A DNA stretch of 64,000 bases from Bordetella ansorpii (GTDB lineage: Bacteria; Pseudomonadota; Gammaproteobacteria; Burkholderiales; Burkholderiaceae_B): assembly GCF_900078315.1 (NCBI RefSeq), contig NZ_FKBS01000029.1, forward strand, positions 62,001 through 126,000, read 5' to 3'. The translations under genes and the position numbers were made by a program. A model generated the notes under the pieces. That model had not been told where the DNA came from. It was given only the letters and a program-made list of their open reading frames with translations, and did not search any database. Below, piece by piece: positions 47,234-57,726 of the stretch. Every line of letters begins with the position of its first letter. Within the stretch, counting starts at the first letter, position 1.

Positions 47234-47573
47234 GAGTACGTTCCTGAGGCGATTGGAATAGGGATAAGGGCAGGCTCCAGATGCCCTGCAGGCCAGATAC
47301 GAATGGATAGGTTCGTTATCAGCTTGATAAGGCTTAAGCACATTTCATGCCAACTCTTTTCTCAAGGTTTCAAGACCCGGCGGGCCCTCCTCCGCACCGA
47401 TCTGGCCCCCAGATACGCCCCGCGCCGACGCGGCCCCGCACCGCCGCGGTGCAGTCAAGGCGCAGCCGCCCCATCCCGGCGCGTACAGGCCCCGCACGGC
47501 AAACCGTCACGCGCCTGTAGCACCTGCTCCCTACACTGCCGGCTCCGATCAAATCCCAAAGAGGATCCAACCT
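47234..47573. promoter_or_regulatory. 340-base divergent intergenic region (TorF gene / porin gene)
   Basis: No gene is seen. For the minus strand, TTGGCA (47348-47353) and TTATCA (47325-47330) with a 17-base spacer form a good promoter; the -10 overlaps the inverted repeat TTATCAGCTTGATAA (47316-47330), a possible operator. For the plus strand, TACACT (47532-47537) is a possible -10 with a weak -35. The middle (47390-47500) is very GC-rich with hairpin potential. Confidence 0.45.
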
Positions 47574-48689
47574 GTGAAGTACTCTCTCCGCATTGCGGCG
47601 GCTGGCGCCTGCCTGTCCGCTATCTCCCTCTCCTCTCCTGCCGTGGCGGCCGACGCCGCCTCCGTTCAGCTGTATGGGCTGATCGACACCGGCATCGAAT
47701 ACGCCAATCATGGTCCGCAAGGCGGCTCGCACATCGATGCGGGTGCCGGCAACTGGTTCGGCTCGCGCTGGGGCCTGCGCGGCGCCGAAGACCTGGGCGG
47801 CGGCACCAAGACCGTGTTCGCCCTGGAAAGCGGCTTCAACAGCGCCACCGGCACCTCGCTGCAAGGCAGCCGCCTGTTCGGCCGCCAGGCCTACGTCGGC
47901 CTGTCCGACAAGACCTGGGGCGAACTGACGCTGGGCCGCCACAACACGCTCATGATCGACTGGATGAGCAAGTTCAACCCGTACAACAACTCGAACTTCG
48001 GCGGCAAGGACGTGGATCCCGCGTTCTCCGACCGCATGGACAATTCGGCCAAGTACACGAAGAAATTCGGCGCCGTCACCCTCGGGGCCTACTACAGCTT
48101 CGGCTTCAACAACGACCAGGACTGGACCGACAAGGCGCGCGGCCGCATGGTCGGCCTGGGCCTGCGCTACAGCGCCGATGGCCTGACCGCCGCCGTGCTC
48201 TATCACAGCAAGCGCGCCGACGCCCCCAAGGCTCCCGCCACCAGCGACAACCGCGAAGACCGCATCCTGGCCGGCATCTCGTACAAGATCACCGACTTCA
48301 CGTTCTACGGCGGCTACCGCTGGCTCGACCAGGAGCTGACTTCGCGCAGCTACGTCAGCCACCTGTTCTGGGCCGGCATCACCTATCGCCCGGTGAAGGA
48401 CACGCGCCTGTCGGCCGTGGTCTACCACGAGCGCGGCACCGCTTGCGACAACATGAACGTGGGCGCCTGCCCCGCCGTGCAGCAAGCCGGCCGCGACCAG
48501 CATCCGTCGCTGATCACGCTGGGCGCCGAGTACGACCTGTCCAAGCGCACCACGCTCTACAGCCTGGCCTCGTATGCCATCAACGGCAACGGCTCGTCGG
48601 TCAGCGTGCTGGGCGGCAAGTACGGCGTGAACGTCGAACCCGGCCGCAACCAGTTGGGCGGCGCGGTCGGCATCGTCCACCGCTTCTGA
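47574..48689 (+). CDS. General porin (Burkholderiales Omp/Gram-negative porin family)
   Basis: A 371-residue 16-strand porin. GTG start with AAAGAGGA upstream; signal peptide ending SPAVAADA; then [47 protein letters not shown] and [11 protein letters not shown], all hallmarks of beta-proteobacterial porins; the C-terminal residue is Phe (GIVHRF). It lies two bases before the ABC ATPase gene and may serve the same substrate. Confidence 0.93.
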   Translation: MKYSLRIAAAGACLSAISLSSPAVAADAASVQLYGLIDTGIEYANHGPQGGSHIDAGAGNWFGSRWGLRGAEDLGGGTKTVFALESGFNSATGTSLQGSRLFGRQAYVGLSDKTWGELTLGRHNTLMIDWMSKFNPYNNSNFGGKDVDPAFSDRMDNSAKYTKKFGAVTLGAYYSFGFNNDQDWTDKARGRMVGLGLRYSADGLTAAVLYHSKRADAPKAPATSDNREDRILAGISYKITDFTFYGGYRWLDQELTSRSYVSHLFWAGITYRPVKDTRLSAVVYHERGTACDNMNVGACPAVQQAGRDQHPSLITLGAEYDLSKRTTLYSLASYAINGNGSSVSVLGGKYGVNVEPGRNQLGGAVGIVHRF

Positions 48690-48691
48690 CC

Positions 48692-49396
<705 letters not shown>

Positions 49397-49397
49397 A

Positions 49398-50375
49398 ATG
49401 AATTTCCATAAATCCTTCCCCAAAAAACTAATAGCAGTCATGGCATTTGCATTCGGCGCAGCCGCGCCCGCCGCCCACGCGCTGACGGTCTACACGGCCG
49501 GCCCGGGCACCCTCATCAAGGAACTCGCCGAAGGCTTCCAGAAGAAGACCGGCACCAAGGTCAACGTCTTCCAGGCCACCACCGGCAAGGTCATGGCCCG
49601 CCTGGAAGCCGAGGCCGCGAACCCGCGCGCCGATGTGCTGATCTCGGCCTCGTGGGACACCGCCCTCGACCTGGACCGCCGCGGCTGGCTGCTCGCCTAT
49701 GAAAGCCCCAATGCCGCCCGCGTGCCGGCACGCTTCAAGTCGCCCACCTACGTGGCGCAGGGCATATCGGCCCTGGGCATCGTCTGGAACAGCAAGAGCA
49801 ACACGCCCGAGCCCCGCGACTGGTCCGACCTGACCGCGCCCGCGTACAAGCAGGCCGTCACCATGCCCGACCCGGCCCTGTCCGGCGCCACGCTCGACCT
49901 GCTGCTGGGCCTGCAGGCCGCGCAAGGCGAAAACGCCTGGAAGCTGCTGCAAGCCATGCGCGAAAACGGCATGATCGTCACGGGCCCCAACGCGCAGGCG
50001 CTGACGCCCGTGCTGCAAGGCGCCAAGGCCGCCGTGTTCGGCGGCGTCGATTACGTGTCGTACGGCAGCATCCAAAAGGGTGAATCCGTCAAGGTCATCT
50101 TCCCGGCCAGCGGCACCGTGATCGCCCCGCGTCCCATGATGATCCTCAAGAGCACCCGCGTGCCCGACGAGGCCCGCGCCTTCATCGACTACACCCTGTC
50201 GGAAGAAGGCCAGCAGGCCGTGGCGCGCGCCTGGCTGATGCCCGCGCGCACCGACGTGGCCGCCAACCGCCCGCTGTTCACCGACCTGAAGCTGCTGGAA
50301 ACCACCGGCAAGGAAGGCGGCCCCTCGCGCGAGGACGTGCTCGCCCGCTTCTCGAAGCTGTTCGGCCAACATTAA
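49398..50375 (+). CDS. ABC importer periplasmic substrate-binding protein
   Basis: A 325-residue binding protein of the iron/2-aminoethylphosphonate group: signal peptide (KKLIAVMAFAFGAAAPAAHA), then LTVYTAGPGTLIKELAEGF, ADVLISASWDTALDL, GISALGIVWN, PDPALSGATLDLLLGL and GVDYVSYGSIQKGE. The Tyr residues in the last motif recall the metal-ligand region of FbpA-like proteins, but the substrate cannot be fixed from sequence. It starts one base after the ATPase stop. Confidence 0.88.
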   Translation: MNFHKSFPKKLIAVMAFAFGAAAPAAHALTVYTAGPGTLIKELAEGFQKKTGTKVNVFQATTGKVMARLEAEAANPRADVLISASWDTALDLDRRGWLLAYESPNAARVPARFKSPTYVAQGISALGIVWNSKSNTPEPRDWSDLTAPAYKQAVTMPDPALSGATLDLLLGLQAAQGENAWKLLQAMRENGMIVTGPNAQALTPVLQGAKAAVFGGVDYVSYGSIQKGESVKVIFPASGTVIAPRPMMILKSTRVPDEARAFIDYTLSEEGQQAVARAWLMPARTDVAANRPLFTDLKLLETTGKEGGPSREDVLARFSKLFGQH

Positions 50376-50403
50376 GCCGAACGAGCGCGCGACGGCTGGC
50401 GGG

Positions 50404-50535
50404 GTGGCGGCAGAGCAAGCGGCCTGTGCATTGGCCACGGCACTGCCGACGGCCCCCGTCGCGGCATTGGCTGCCGCACCGTCCACCGCACTAGCCGCCG
50501 CGCTAGCCGCCGCACGCTCCGGAGTCCTGCCATGA
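50404..50535 (+). CDS. Possible small Ala-rich ORF coupled to the permease gene
   Basis: From a GTG at 50404 the frame reads 43 codons, more than half Ala (VAAEQAACALATALPTAPVA...), and its stop overlaps the permease ATG (ATGA at 50532). It fills the 156-base gap between the binding-protein and permease genes. No ribosome binding site is clear and the composition could be simple GCC/GCA drift, so reality is doubtful. Confidence 0.25.
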   Translation: MAAEQAACALATALPTAPVAALAAAPSTALAAALAAARSGVLP

Positions 50536-52184
50536 GAACGCTCTATCTGCTGGCGGCCGCCACCGTGGCCGCCCTGGCCGTGCTCGTCGCCTTGCCCGCC
50601 GCTTTCGTGGCGTTGCAGGCCATCTTTCCTTACCTGGGCGAAGGCTCGCTACGCCAGCCTTTCGGCAATTGGGGGACCGTCTTCGGCGATCCTTCCCTAC
50701 CCGTCCTGCTGGGCTCGACCTTGCAGTTGGGCGCGGGCGTGGCCCTGGTGGCGGGACTGATCGGCATTCCGCTGGGCGCGTTGCGCGGCCTGGCGCGCAT
50801 TCCGCTGGCGCGCCTGTGGGACCTGCTGCTGCTGGTGCCCTTCCTGCTGCCGCCCTACATCGTCGCCCTGTCCTGGACCATGGCGCTGCAACCGCGCGGC
50901 TACCTGGCTCAATTGGCGGGCGCCGATCTGGGCACCCTGCTGTTCTCGCCGACAGGTCTGGTGCTGGTGATGGGCCTGAACCTGTTTCCGGTGGTGTACT
51001 TCGCGGTGTCGCGCAGCATGGCGGCCAGCGGCGCGCGGCTGGCCGACGTGGCGCGCGTGTTCGGCGCCTCGCCGGCCCAGGCTTTCCTGCGCGTGACCTT
51101 GCCGTTGGCATTGCCGGCCATCGCGGCCAGCCTGCTGCTGACCTTCACGCTGGCGATCGAGGAGTACGGTGTGCCGGCGGCGCTGGGCGCGCAGTCCGGC
51201 GTCTCGGTGCTGACCACGGCCATCGAGCGGCGCCTGGCCGACTGGCCCATCGACCTGTCGGGCGCCGCCCTGCTGTCGATGGTGCTGGTCGCCATGGCGC
51301 TGACCGCGTATACGCTGCAGCGCGCGCTGCTGGCCGGACGCGGTTTCGAGACGGCGACCGGCAAACCCGCGCCCGTGACGCCACGCGAGCTCGGCGCATG
51401 GAAGCTTCCCGTGCTGCTGCTGTTCGGCGGGGTGGCCACGCTGGCCGCGATCGTGCCGGTGGCGTCCATGGTCGCCACCGCCTCGTTGCGCACCGTGTCG
51501 GGTGGCCTGTCCGCGGGCAACTTCACGCTGGCCAACTTCGCCGCGCTGTTCGCGTCCGGCAGCGACACGCTGCACGCGCTGGGCACCAGCCTGTCGCTGG
51601 CGCTGGCCGCCGCATTGCTGGCGGGCACGGTGGGCTTTCTGGCCGCCTGGTGCTCGGCCGGCAAGCGGGTGCGCGGCGCCGCCGCCATCGATGCGCTGGC
51701 GCTGCTGCCCGCGGCCTTGCCCGGCATCGTGGTGGGCGTAGGGCTGATCCTGGCCTGGAACCAGCCGTTCTGGCCCGCCACGCCCTACGGCACGTGGCTG
51801 ATCCTGCTGCTGTCGTATGGCTGCCTGCTGCTGCCGTATCCGGTGCGCTATGTGTCAGCCGCGCTGGCGCAGATCGGTCCCAACCTGGAGGCGGCCGCGC
51901 GCGTGCACGGCGCGCCGTTGGGATCCGCCTTGCTGCGCATCACCCTGCCCCTGGCCCTGCCCAGCCTGGCGGCCGCCATGCTGATGGTGTTCGCCGTGGC
52001 CTCGCGCGAGCTGGTCACCTCGCTGCTGCTGGCGCCCGCCGGCGTGCGGACGGTGTCCATCTACGTGTGGCAGCAGTTCGAGCAGGGTTCGGCGGGCATG
52101 GGCATGGCGATGGCCACGCTGGCGGTGGGGGTCGGGCTGACGCTGATGCTGGCGGGACTGAAGTTGCAGCGGTCGCACGCCTAG
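50532..52184 (+). CDS. ABC importer permease, fused double-domain
   Basis: A 550-residue inner-membrane protein with two ABC permease units in one chain (about residues 1-265 and 290-550), each with an EAA-like loop (DVARVFGASPAQAFLRVTLPLALP and AARVHGAPLGSALLRITLPLALP). About twelve membrane helices. This fused form is typical of Fe3+ (FbpB/SfuB) and phosphonate importers. It works with the ATPase and binding protein encoded upstream. Confidence 0.92.
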   Translation: MRTLYLLAAATVAALAVLVALPAAFVALQAIFPYLGEGSLRQPFGNWGTVFGDPSLPVLLGSTLQLGAGVALVAGLIGIPLGALRGLARIPLARLWDLLLLVPFLLPPYIVALSWTMALQPRGYLAQLAGADLGTLLFSPTGLVLVMGLNLFPVVYFAVSRSMAASGARLADVARVFGASPAQAFLRVTLPLALPAIAASLLLTFTLAIEEYGVPAALGAQSGVSVLTTAIERRLADWPIDLSGAALLSMVLVAMALTAYTLQRALLAGRGFETATGKPAPVTPRELGAWKLPVLLLFGGVATLAAIVPVASMVATASLRTVSGGLSAGNFTLANFAALFASGSDTLHALGTSLSLALAAALLAGTVGFLAAWCSAGKRVRGAAAIDALALLPAALPGIVVGVGLILAWNQPFWPATPYGTWLILLLSYGCLLLPYPVRYVSAALAQIGPNLEAAARVHGAPLGSALLRITLPLALPSLAAAMLMVFAVASRELVTSLLLAPAGVRTVSIYVWQQFEQGSAGMGMAMATLAVGVGLTLMLAGLKLQRSHA

Positions 52185-52345
52185 GGGCCGCCGTGCGCCG
52201 ACCCAGGACCCGGCGTGGTGGCCAGGAAGGTGGCCATGCCGGGGTTTTTGCCGTCTGGGCCTTATGGCGCCCGCTCAGGCCCGCGTACGAGTCGCTCGTG
52301 CATCGGCAGGCATGGGGCAGATCTACCAGACCTGACACAGCCGGA

Positions 52346-52381
52346 TAAAACAAAGGGCCGGCCAAGGTTATTGGCCGGCCC
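52346..52381 (-). terminator. Rho-independent terminator after the Spy-like gene
   Basis: An 11-bp stem (GGGCCGGCCAA with its complement, short loop) is followed on the minus strand by TTTGTTTTAT. It lies about 80 bases past the stop at 52459 and also sits between convergent genes. The rest of the 274-base gap (52185-52458) holds nothing recognisable. Confidence 0.8.
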
Positions 52382-52458
52382 GCCCCTCGCGCCTGACATC
52401 AGGCGCTCGGGAAGGTTGAAGCTTGCATCATGCAGCGCTTGGCAATGCCGCCTCACGC

Positions 52459-53088
52459 TCAGCTGGCCGACGGGGCCGGCTGTTGCGCACGCTCGGCACG
52501 CCATTGCTGCATGCGCTCGGCGCGCTTTTCCTGGCGATCCTTCATGCGGGCCTCGCGAGCCTTGACCAGTTCGGCCACCTGGCCGCGCTGGGTGTCGTTC
52601 AGGCTATCCCACACGGCCAGCCATTTGTCGCGCACCTGGCCCGCTTGCGTGCGGAACTGGTCGCGGTTGGCCTCGGACGCGGCCATGAGCGCACGCGGAT
52701 CGAGCTTGCCGTCGGCCAGTTGCTTGTCCAGCAGCTGGTGGCGGCCGGCGCCGGCTTCGCGGTGCGCCTTGAACAGGCTGAGCTGGGCGTCGCGCGCCTG
52801 CTGGACCAGGCCCTGCTGGTTGGCGTCCAGCTTCAGCGTATCCAGCTGCGCCTTCGACACCGGGCCCAGGCCCGGGATCATCATGCCGTCGCGGCCCATG
52901 TGATGGCCATGGCGGCCGTGGTGTTCGCCACGGGGACCCTTGTGGGCATCCGGGGCGGACTTGGCGGCGGACGATTGCGTGGCGGCGGGAGCATCGGTCG
53001 TGGCGGCGATGGTCGGGGCGCTCAGCAGGCCCGCGGTGATGGCCATGCTCAGGCCGGCAAGGGTATGACGCAGTGCGATTCGGGACAT
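52459..53088 (-). CDS. Spy/CpxP-like periplasmic protein
   Basis: A 209-residue protein with a signal peptide (MSRIALRHTLAGLSMAITAG, cleavage near TIA-A), a His-rich segment (HHGRHGHHMGRDG, about 75-90) and an all-helical C-terminus rich in Gln/Arg with the LTxxQ-like LNDTQRGQVAELVKAREARM. Such proteins act as periplasmic chaperones or metal-stress buffers. The ATG at 53088 has AGGAGAG upstream. The His cluster could bind metal (inferred). Confidence 0.82.
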   Translation of the reverse strand: MSRIALRHTLAGLSMAITAGLLSAPTIAATTDAPAATQSSAAKSAPDAHKGPRGEHHGRHGHHMGRDGMMIPGLGPVSKAQLDTLKLDANQQGLVQQARDAQLSLFKAHREAGAGRHQLLDKQLADGKLDPRALMAASEANRDQFRTQAGQVRDKWLAVWDSLNDTQRGQVAELVKAREARMKDRQEKRAERMQQWRAERAQQPAPSAS

Positions 53089-53234
53089 GAGAACTCTCCT
53101 GTAGGGTGGGAACGCGATGCCATTGTGCGGCGGCACCGGTTTCGTTCGGGTTTCGTCCACGGCAAGCTTGTTTCAGTCGATTGCTTTCGGGGGCAATGCC
53201 GTCCGGCAGGAAAAAGGGGGCCCTTTATCGGTGA

Positions 53235-54161
53235 CTACGTATAGCGGCGCCCCCATGGCGACTGATAGCTATCCCCTTCCCAGTGCAAGACCTCGTCTAT
53301 CGTGGGAGCGTCCATCACCTTGTCGAGCCAGGCCAGCACCTGTTTGGTCCTGGCGTAGTCCACCTTTTCCACGACAGCGTCCGAGAGCGGGCCGAAGCGG
53401 CGAATGAGCAGGCGTTTCAGCACGTCCCGATAACCGTCGGTCTTGGCCCCATCCAACAGCCATTGCCGGTCCCTCTCCGCCTTCTCGAGATCGAAGGCGA
53501 TTTCCCGCAACTCCGCTTCAGAATACATGCCCTCGAGATGCTTCAGGGCTTCGAGTACGGGCGGATGCGTGATTTGATTCATGATGTCCTCGTTCAGGTC
53601 ATGCGACAGGCAGAGCACCCAATCCCTTAACGCGGACGGCCCCTGCAGCAGCGTTTTCGCCTTGCGCAACTCGACCACGTACAGTTGCAAGGCCTGATTG
53701 AATTCTATGGACGGCGTGCACGCATCGCGCAACATGAAGCGCCAATCAGACTGATCCGATGAACTAGCGTGCCAATTCTGCCCAAGCAACGTGATACCGA
53801 TGGAGGGCAACAGCTCGCCGTATCGCTGTCCAGAGACCAATTGCTGCGCCAGGCCGCGCGCCAGGTAGTAGACGTTGCGCGCGGGCCAGTCGGCGTCCGA
53901 CCGCCTCTGCATCTCGACGATGAACTGCTGTCCCTGCGTATCCATCGCCCGGATGTCGAAGATGACCTGCTTGCCATCTGCGGTATCCGGCAGGATGTGC
54001 GGATTGAGGATGGCGGCAATGGAGATGGGCGGCGCGGGATGGCGCACGGCGTTGATCAGATCCGACAGCAGATGCGGATGACGGCAGAACAGCGCCTTGA
54101 AGACCACGTCGTTGGAAAGACGCAGCCCGCGCGGCGCGGGCTTGTCGTGAACAGAAGGCAT
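53235..54161 (-). CDS. Rpn-family PD-(D/E)XK nuclease (putative transposase-like)
   Basis: A 308-residue protein of the Rpn/TIGR01784 type: SNDVVFKALFCRHPHLLSDLINAV at the N-terminus and DIRAMDTQGQQFIVEMQ with the D-x(n)-ExQ nuclease core, then a helical part. The C-terminal RDVLKRLLIRRFGPLSDAVVEKV resembles DUF4351. Rpn proteins promote recA-independent recombination and cut DNA. G+C is visibly lower than in neighbouring genes, suggesting acquisition. No terminal repeats or target duplication are seen. Confidence 0.85.
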   Translation of the reverse strand: MPSVHDKPAPRGLRLSNDVVFKALFCRHPHLLSDLINAVRHPAPPISIAAILNPHILPDTADGKQVIFDIRAMDTQGQQFIVEMQRRSDADWPARNVYYLARGLAQQLVSGQRYGELLPSIGITLLGQNWHASSSDQSDWRFMLRDACTPSIEFNQALQLYVVELRKAKTLLQGPSALRDWVLCLSHDLNEDIMNQITHPPVLEALKHLEGMYSEAELREIAFDLEKAERDRQWLLDGAKTDGYRDVLKRLLIRRFGPLSDAVVEKVDYARTKQVLAWLDKVMDAPTIDEVLHWEGDSYQSPWGRRYT

Positions 54162-54275
54162 GAACGCGGCTTCCTATCGATGAACGATTCCGGAAGCCGC
54201 ACTCTAGCCAGGACAGCGATCAATGAAAATTGGTCAAAACCATCCCTGCGACGGAAATGTTCCGCTGGAAACGCG

Positions 54276-55055
54276 TTACTCCGCGTCCCAGGCCGCCAGG
54301 TATTCCTTCCAGTGCGGTGCATCGCTGGCGGCCAGTGTGTCGCGCACCAGGGCGATCTCGGCGTCGTACGAGACTTGATCGAGCTCGCCGCGCAGGAAAC
54401 GGAAGCGGCAATACACCAGCCAGGTGTTGACCACGTCGGTTTCGCAGTAGGCGCGCACCGCGTCGGCCTGCCCGTTGTTCCAGGCCTCCCAGACCTTGCT
54501 GCCGTCCATGCCCAGCTTGCCGGGAAAGCCGCAGAGCTTGGCCAGCTCGTCCAGCGGCGCGTTGGCGCGGCCGTTGTACTTGGCCAGCAGGTCCATCAGG
54601 TCGATGTGGCGGTTGTGATAGCGGCTGATGTAGTTGTTGTATTTGAAGTCGCGGTCTTCCTCGCCCATGTCCCAATAGCGGGGCGCGGGCACGCCATGAA
54701 TGAGACTGCGGTAATGCAGCACCGGCAGGTCGAAACCCGAGCCGTTCCAGCTGACCAGCCTGGGCGTGTAATGCTCGATGGTCTTGAAGAAACCCGCCAG
54801 CAGCACGGGTTCGGGATCGTCGGGGTTGCCCAGCGTCTTCACGCGGAAACCCTTGTCGTCGCGGAACACGCAGCCCACCACGGCCACCCGCTGCAGGTGC
54901 AACGGCAGGAAGTCGTGTCCCACCGCCTCGCGCCGCGCGGCGAAGGCGCGCTCGGCGACCTCGGTGTCGGGCACGTCGGCGCCCCAGCCGTGCAACCGGC
55001 GCAGGCCGGCCACGTCGGGCAGGGTTTCGAGGTCGAAGACCAGGGTGGGCGTCAT
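54276..55055 (-). CDS. Predicted 3'-5' exonuclease (DEDD, PolB-exonuclease-like)
   Basis: A 259-residue stand-alone exonuclease of the DNA_pol_B_exo2 family. Exo I LVFDLETLPD (D8/E10 region), Exo II LVSWNGSGFDLPVL and Exo III YCETDVVNTWLVY are all present. The ATG at 55055 overlaps the nlpD stop (ATGA), so it is the last gene of surE-pcm-nlpD-exo. Its cellular role is not established; repair or RNA processing is possible. Confidence 0.88.
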   Translation of the reverse strand: MTPTLVFDLETLPDVAGLRRLHGWGADVPDTEVAERAFAARREAVGHDFLPLHLQRVAVVGCVFRDDKGFRVKTLGNPDDPEPVLLAGFFKTIEHYTPRLVSWNGSGFDLPVLHYRSLIHGVPAPRYWDMGEEDRDFKYNNYISRYHNRHIDLMDLLAKYNGRANAPLDELAKLCGFPGKLGMDGSKVWEAWNNGQADAVRAYCETDVVNTWLVYCRFRFLRGELDQVSYDAEIALVRDTLAASDAPHWKEYLAAWDAE

Positions 55056-55975
55056 CGCGCGGGCAGGTACTGCAGCGGGTCGACCGGCGTACCCTGGCGG
55101 CGGATCTCGAAGTGCAGCTTGGGCGACGTGGTGTCGGTCTGGCCCACTTCGGCGATCTTGGCGCCGCGCTTGACGTTCTGGCCCGTTTTCACCAGCAGCG
55201 CGCGGTTGTGCGCATAGGCCGTGATGAAGCCGCTCTGGTGATTGATGATCACCAGGTTGCCCAGGCCGCGCACCCCGTTGCCGCTGTACATGACCTTGCC
55301 GTCGGCGGCGGCGATGACCGGATCGCCCGGCGAACCGGCCAGGTCGATACCCTTGGTGTTGCTGTTGAACTGCTGCGTGACGGCGCCGCTGGTGGGCCAG
55401 CCCCAGGCAATGACGTTGGCGTCGGAAGCGCGCGGCGGCGTGGGCGTGGCGGCCGGCGCCGGCGTGGCAGGTTGGGCGGGCGTGGTGGCGGGCGGCGTGC
55501 TGCCGTCGGCCGGCTTGGCGGCCGATCCGGGCGGCGTATCCAGCGGCACGGGCTCGGACGACTTGCTGGGTGCCGTGGCGATGGCCTGCGGCGTGTTCAC
55601 CGGCGCGGACGGCGTGGGCGACGTGCCGCTGCTGCCACCAGCGGAAGCGGACAGCTTCAGCACCTGCCCCACCGCGATCTGGTTGGGATCGTTGAGGTTG
55701 TTCAGGCGCTTGAGCGTGTCGATGTCGACGTTGTTGTTGCGAGCGATGCGATAGAGGCTGTCGCCAGGCTTGACCACATAGGTGCCGCTCGCGGCGGCGG
55801 CGCTGGTGGCGGGCTGCTGGGTCATGTCGACGATGGGCGCCTGGCGCGACGTGCTGGTGCACCCCGCCAATGCCAGGGCCAGGACGAGCACGCTTGCCGG
55901 CAGCATGCGGTTGCCCGGACGCGCGAGCGCGCGGGGCGATATAGCAGCGGTCAGTGTCAACTGCCCGTTGAGCAT
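55052..55975 (-). CDS. nlpD: NlpD-type LysM/LytM murein hydrolase activator lipoprotein
   Basis: A 307-residue lipoprotein: lipobox ALAGC (Cys near 39), LysM domain (GTYVVKPGDSLYRIARNNNV), a long Pro/Ala/Thr linker (about 120-195) and a C-terminal LytM/M23 domain. The first metal His of active M23 enzymes is replaced (NTKGID instead of HxGxD), as in E. coli NlpD, so it should activate amidases rather than cut peptidoglycan. It lies 16 bases downstream of pcm. rpoS, which often follows nlpD, is absent here. Confidence 0.92.
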   Translation of the reverse strand: MLNGQLTLTAAISPRALARPGNRMLPASVLVLALALAGCTSTSRQAPIVDMTQQPATSAAAASGTYVVKPGDSLYRIARNNNVDIDTLKRLNNLNDPNQIAVGQVLKLSASAGGSSGTSPTPSAPVNTPQAIATAPSKSSEPVPLDTPPGSAAKPADGSTPPATTPAQPATPAPAATPTPPRASDANVIAWGWPTSGAVTQQFNSNTKGIDLAGSPGDPVIAAADGKVMYSGNGVRGLGNLVIINHQSGFITAYAHNRALLVKTGQNVKRGAKIAEVGQTDTTSPKLHFEIRRQGTPVDPLQYLPAR

Positions 55976-55991
55976 ACGATTCTCCTGTCGC

Positions 55992-56843
55992 TCAAGTTTG
56001 TATTCCGGCTCGCAGAGGCACGAAGCGCACGGCTTCGAGCTCGCGACGATTCCAACTGGCAGCCCCGGTGCGCTCGATCAGCACCAGTCGTTGGCTGGTG
56101 CCCCCCTCCGGGGCGATCAGGCGGCCGCCTGGCGCCAGTTGCGCAAGCAGGGCCTGAGGAATGCTCAGGCCCGCGGCAGCCACAACAATAGCATCGAACG
56201 GCGCGATGCCGGGCAGACCCAGCATGCCGTCGCCATGGATCAGCCTGACCTTGGTGGCCAGGCGCAGCGCGCGCAGGTGTCCGCGGGCCAGCTCGAACAG
56301 GCCCCGGATGCGCTCGATGGCATGGACTTCCCGCACGAACTGGGCCATGACCGCGGCCTGGTAGCCGCAGCCGGCGCCGACCTCGAGCACGCGTGTCGGT
56401 TCCCGGTCTTCGCAGACCGCCGCCAGCATGCGCGCCACCACCCAGGGCTGCGAGATGGTCTGCGAATGCCCGATGGGCAGCGCGGCGTCTTCGTAGGCGC
56501 GGCTGGCCAGGGCCTCGTCGACGAACAGGTGGCGCGGCACGGCGCTCATCGCGCCCAGCACCCGTTCGTCGGAAATGCCCTGGTCGCGCAGGCGCTGCAC
56601 CATGGCCTGGCGCAGCCGCTCGGAGTTCAGGCCCAGGTTGGGCAGGGGCGAGGCGGCGTTGCGCGAGGCGTCGGAACGCTGCAGCGTGGCCGATGAGATG
56701 CGGGTGTTGCTGTTGGCGGCGGTGATGCCGGGCCCCACGCCAGCGGTGCCGTAACGGGAAGCCGCGCTCTTGGGCGCGCCTGGCTTGGGCGCACCTGACA
56801 ACGGAACTCGGCTGTAATCGGGGCCAGAACGCTTGGTGCTCAT
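55992..56843 (-). CDS. pcm: Protein-L-isoaspartate O-methyltransferase
   Basis: Repairs isoaspartyl damage in proteins with SAM. 283 residues: an extended, low-complexity N-terminus of about 70 residues, then the enzyme core with [33 protein letters not shown] and the SAM loop [16 protein letters not shown]. The ATG at 56843 overlaps the surE stop (ATGA). The long N-terminal extension is common in this clade. Confidence 0.92.
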   Translation of the reverse strand: MSTKRSGPDYSRVPLSGAPKPGAPKSAASRYGTAGVGPGITAANSNTRISSATLQRSDASRNAASPLPNLGLNSERLRQAMVQRLRDQGISDERVLGAMSAVPRHLFVDEALASRAYEDAALPIGHSQTISQPWVVARMLAAVCEDREPTRVLEVGAGCGYQAAVMAQFVREVHAIERIRGLFELARGHLRALRLATKVRLIHGDGMLGLPGIAPFDAIVVAAAGLSIPQALLAQLAPGGRLIAPEGGTSQRLVLIERTGAASWNRRELEAVRFVPLRAGIQT

Positions 56844-57589
56844 AGGGGCTCCGCCCACGCACGGACCTCATCCATCTGGCCGGTATGGGTGAGATCGAGC
56901 CGCAGCGGCGTGATGGCCACGGCGCCTTCGGAGACGGCATGGAAATCGGTGCCGGGCGTGGCGTCGGCCGCCAGGCCAACCGGCCCGATCCAATACACCG
57001 GGTCGCCGTACGGCGTGGTCGTGCGCACCACGGGTTCGGAGGGATGGCGCTTGCCCAGCCGGGTGACGCGATAGCCCGCCAGGTCTTCGAACCGGCGGTT
57101 GGGCATATTGACGTTCAGCAGCATCGGCGCGGCCAGCGGCTGGGCCATCTGGCGCTCGACCACGTGGCGCGCGGCGCGGGCGGCCGAATCGAGGTGCTCC
57201 CAGCCCTTCTCGGCCAGCGAGAAGGCGATCGCGGGAATGCCGAACAGGTAGCCCTCGGTGGCGGCGGCCACGGTGCCCGAATACAGGGTGTCGTCACCCA
57301 TGTTGGCGCCGTTGTTGATGCCGGAGACGACCAGGTCGGGGCGGACATCCATCAGGCCGCCCGTGAGCGCCACGTGCACGCAGTCGGACGGCGTGCCATT
57401 GACGTAGAGGAAGCCGTTGGGCGCGGTGCGCACCGATAGCGGGCGGTTGAGCGTGAGCGAGTTCGAGGCGCCGCTGTGGTTGGTCTCGGGCGCGACCACG
57501 GTCAGCTCGCCCAGGTCGGCAAGCGCATCGACCAGCGCCTGGAGTCCGGGGGCGTTGTAACCGTCGTCGTTCGAAACCAGGATGCGCAT
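56840..57589 (-). CDS. surE: 5'/3'-nucleotidase SurE
   Basis: A 249-residue metal-dependent nucleotidase. [19 protein letters not shown] carries the metal-binding Asp pair; further conserved are [30 protein letters not shown] and [19 protein letters not shown]. First gene of the surE-pcm-nlpD-exonuclease operon, divergent from plsY across a 137-base region. Confidence 0.95.
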   Translation of the reverse strand: MRILVSNDDGYNAPGLQALVDALADLGELTVVAPETNHSGASNSLTLNRPLSVRTAPNGFLYVNGTPSDCVHVALTGGLMDVRPDLVVSGINNGANMGDDTLYSGTVAAATEGYLFGIPAIAFSLAEKGWEHLDSAARAARHVVERQMAQPLAAPMLLNVNMPNRRFEDLAGYRVTRLGKRHPSEPVVRTTTPYGDPVYWIGPVGLAADATPGTDFHAVSEGAVAITPLRLDLTHTGQMDEVRAWAEPL

Positions 57590-57726
57590 CGAGCCTTCCA
57601 GTATTTTTTGAGACCGCGGCGCAGGGCGACCCGCCGCGAGGCAACCGATTGTACGGCAGGCCGCGTGACGCCGGCGGCCGGGCGCGCGGTAGAATCCGCA
57701 GCCTCAGCCCCCTGCCCAATCCCGCC

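Noticed and set aside
50669-52348. 559-residue plus-strand frame overlapping the permease gene
   Set aside because: The other frame encodes a textbook double permease; this one is Arg/Gly-rich without motifs.
53235-54161. Rpn-family gene as part of a complete transposon
   Set aside because: No flanking inverted repeats or target duplication were seen; Rpn proteins, despite the transposase label, are stand-alone nucleases.
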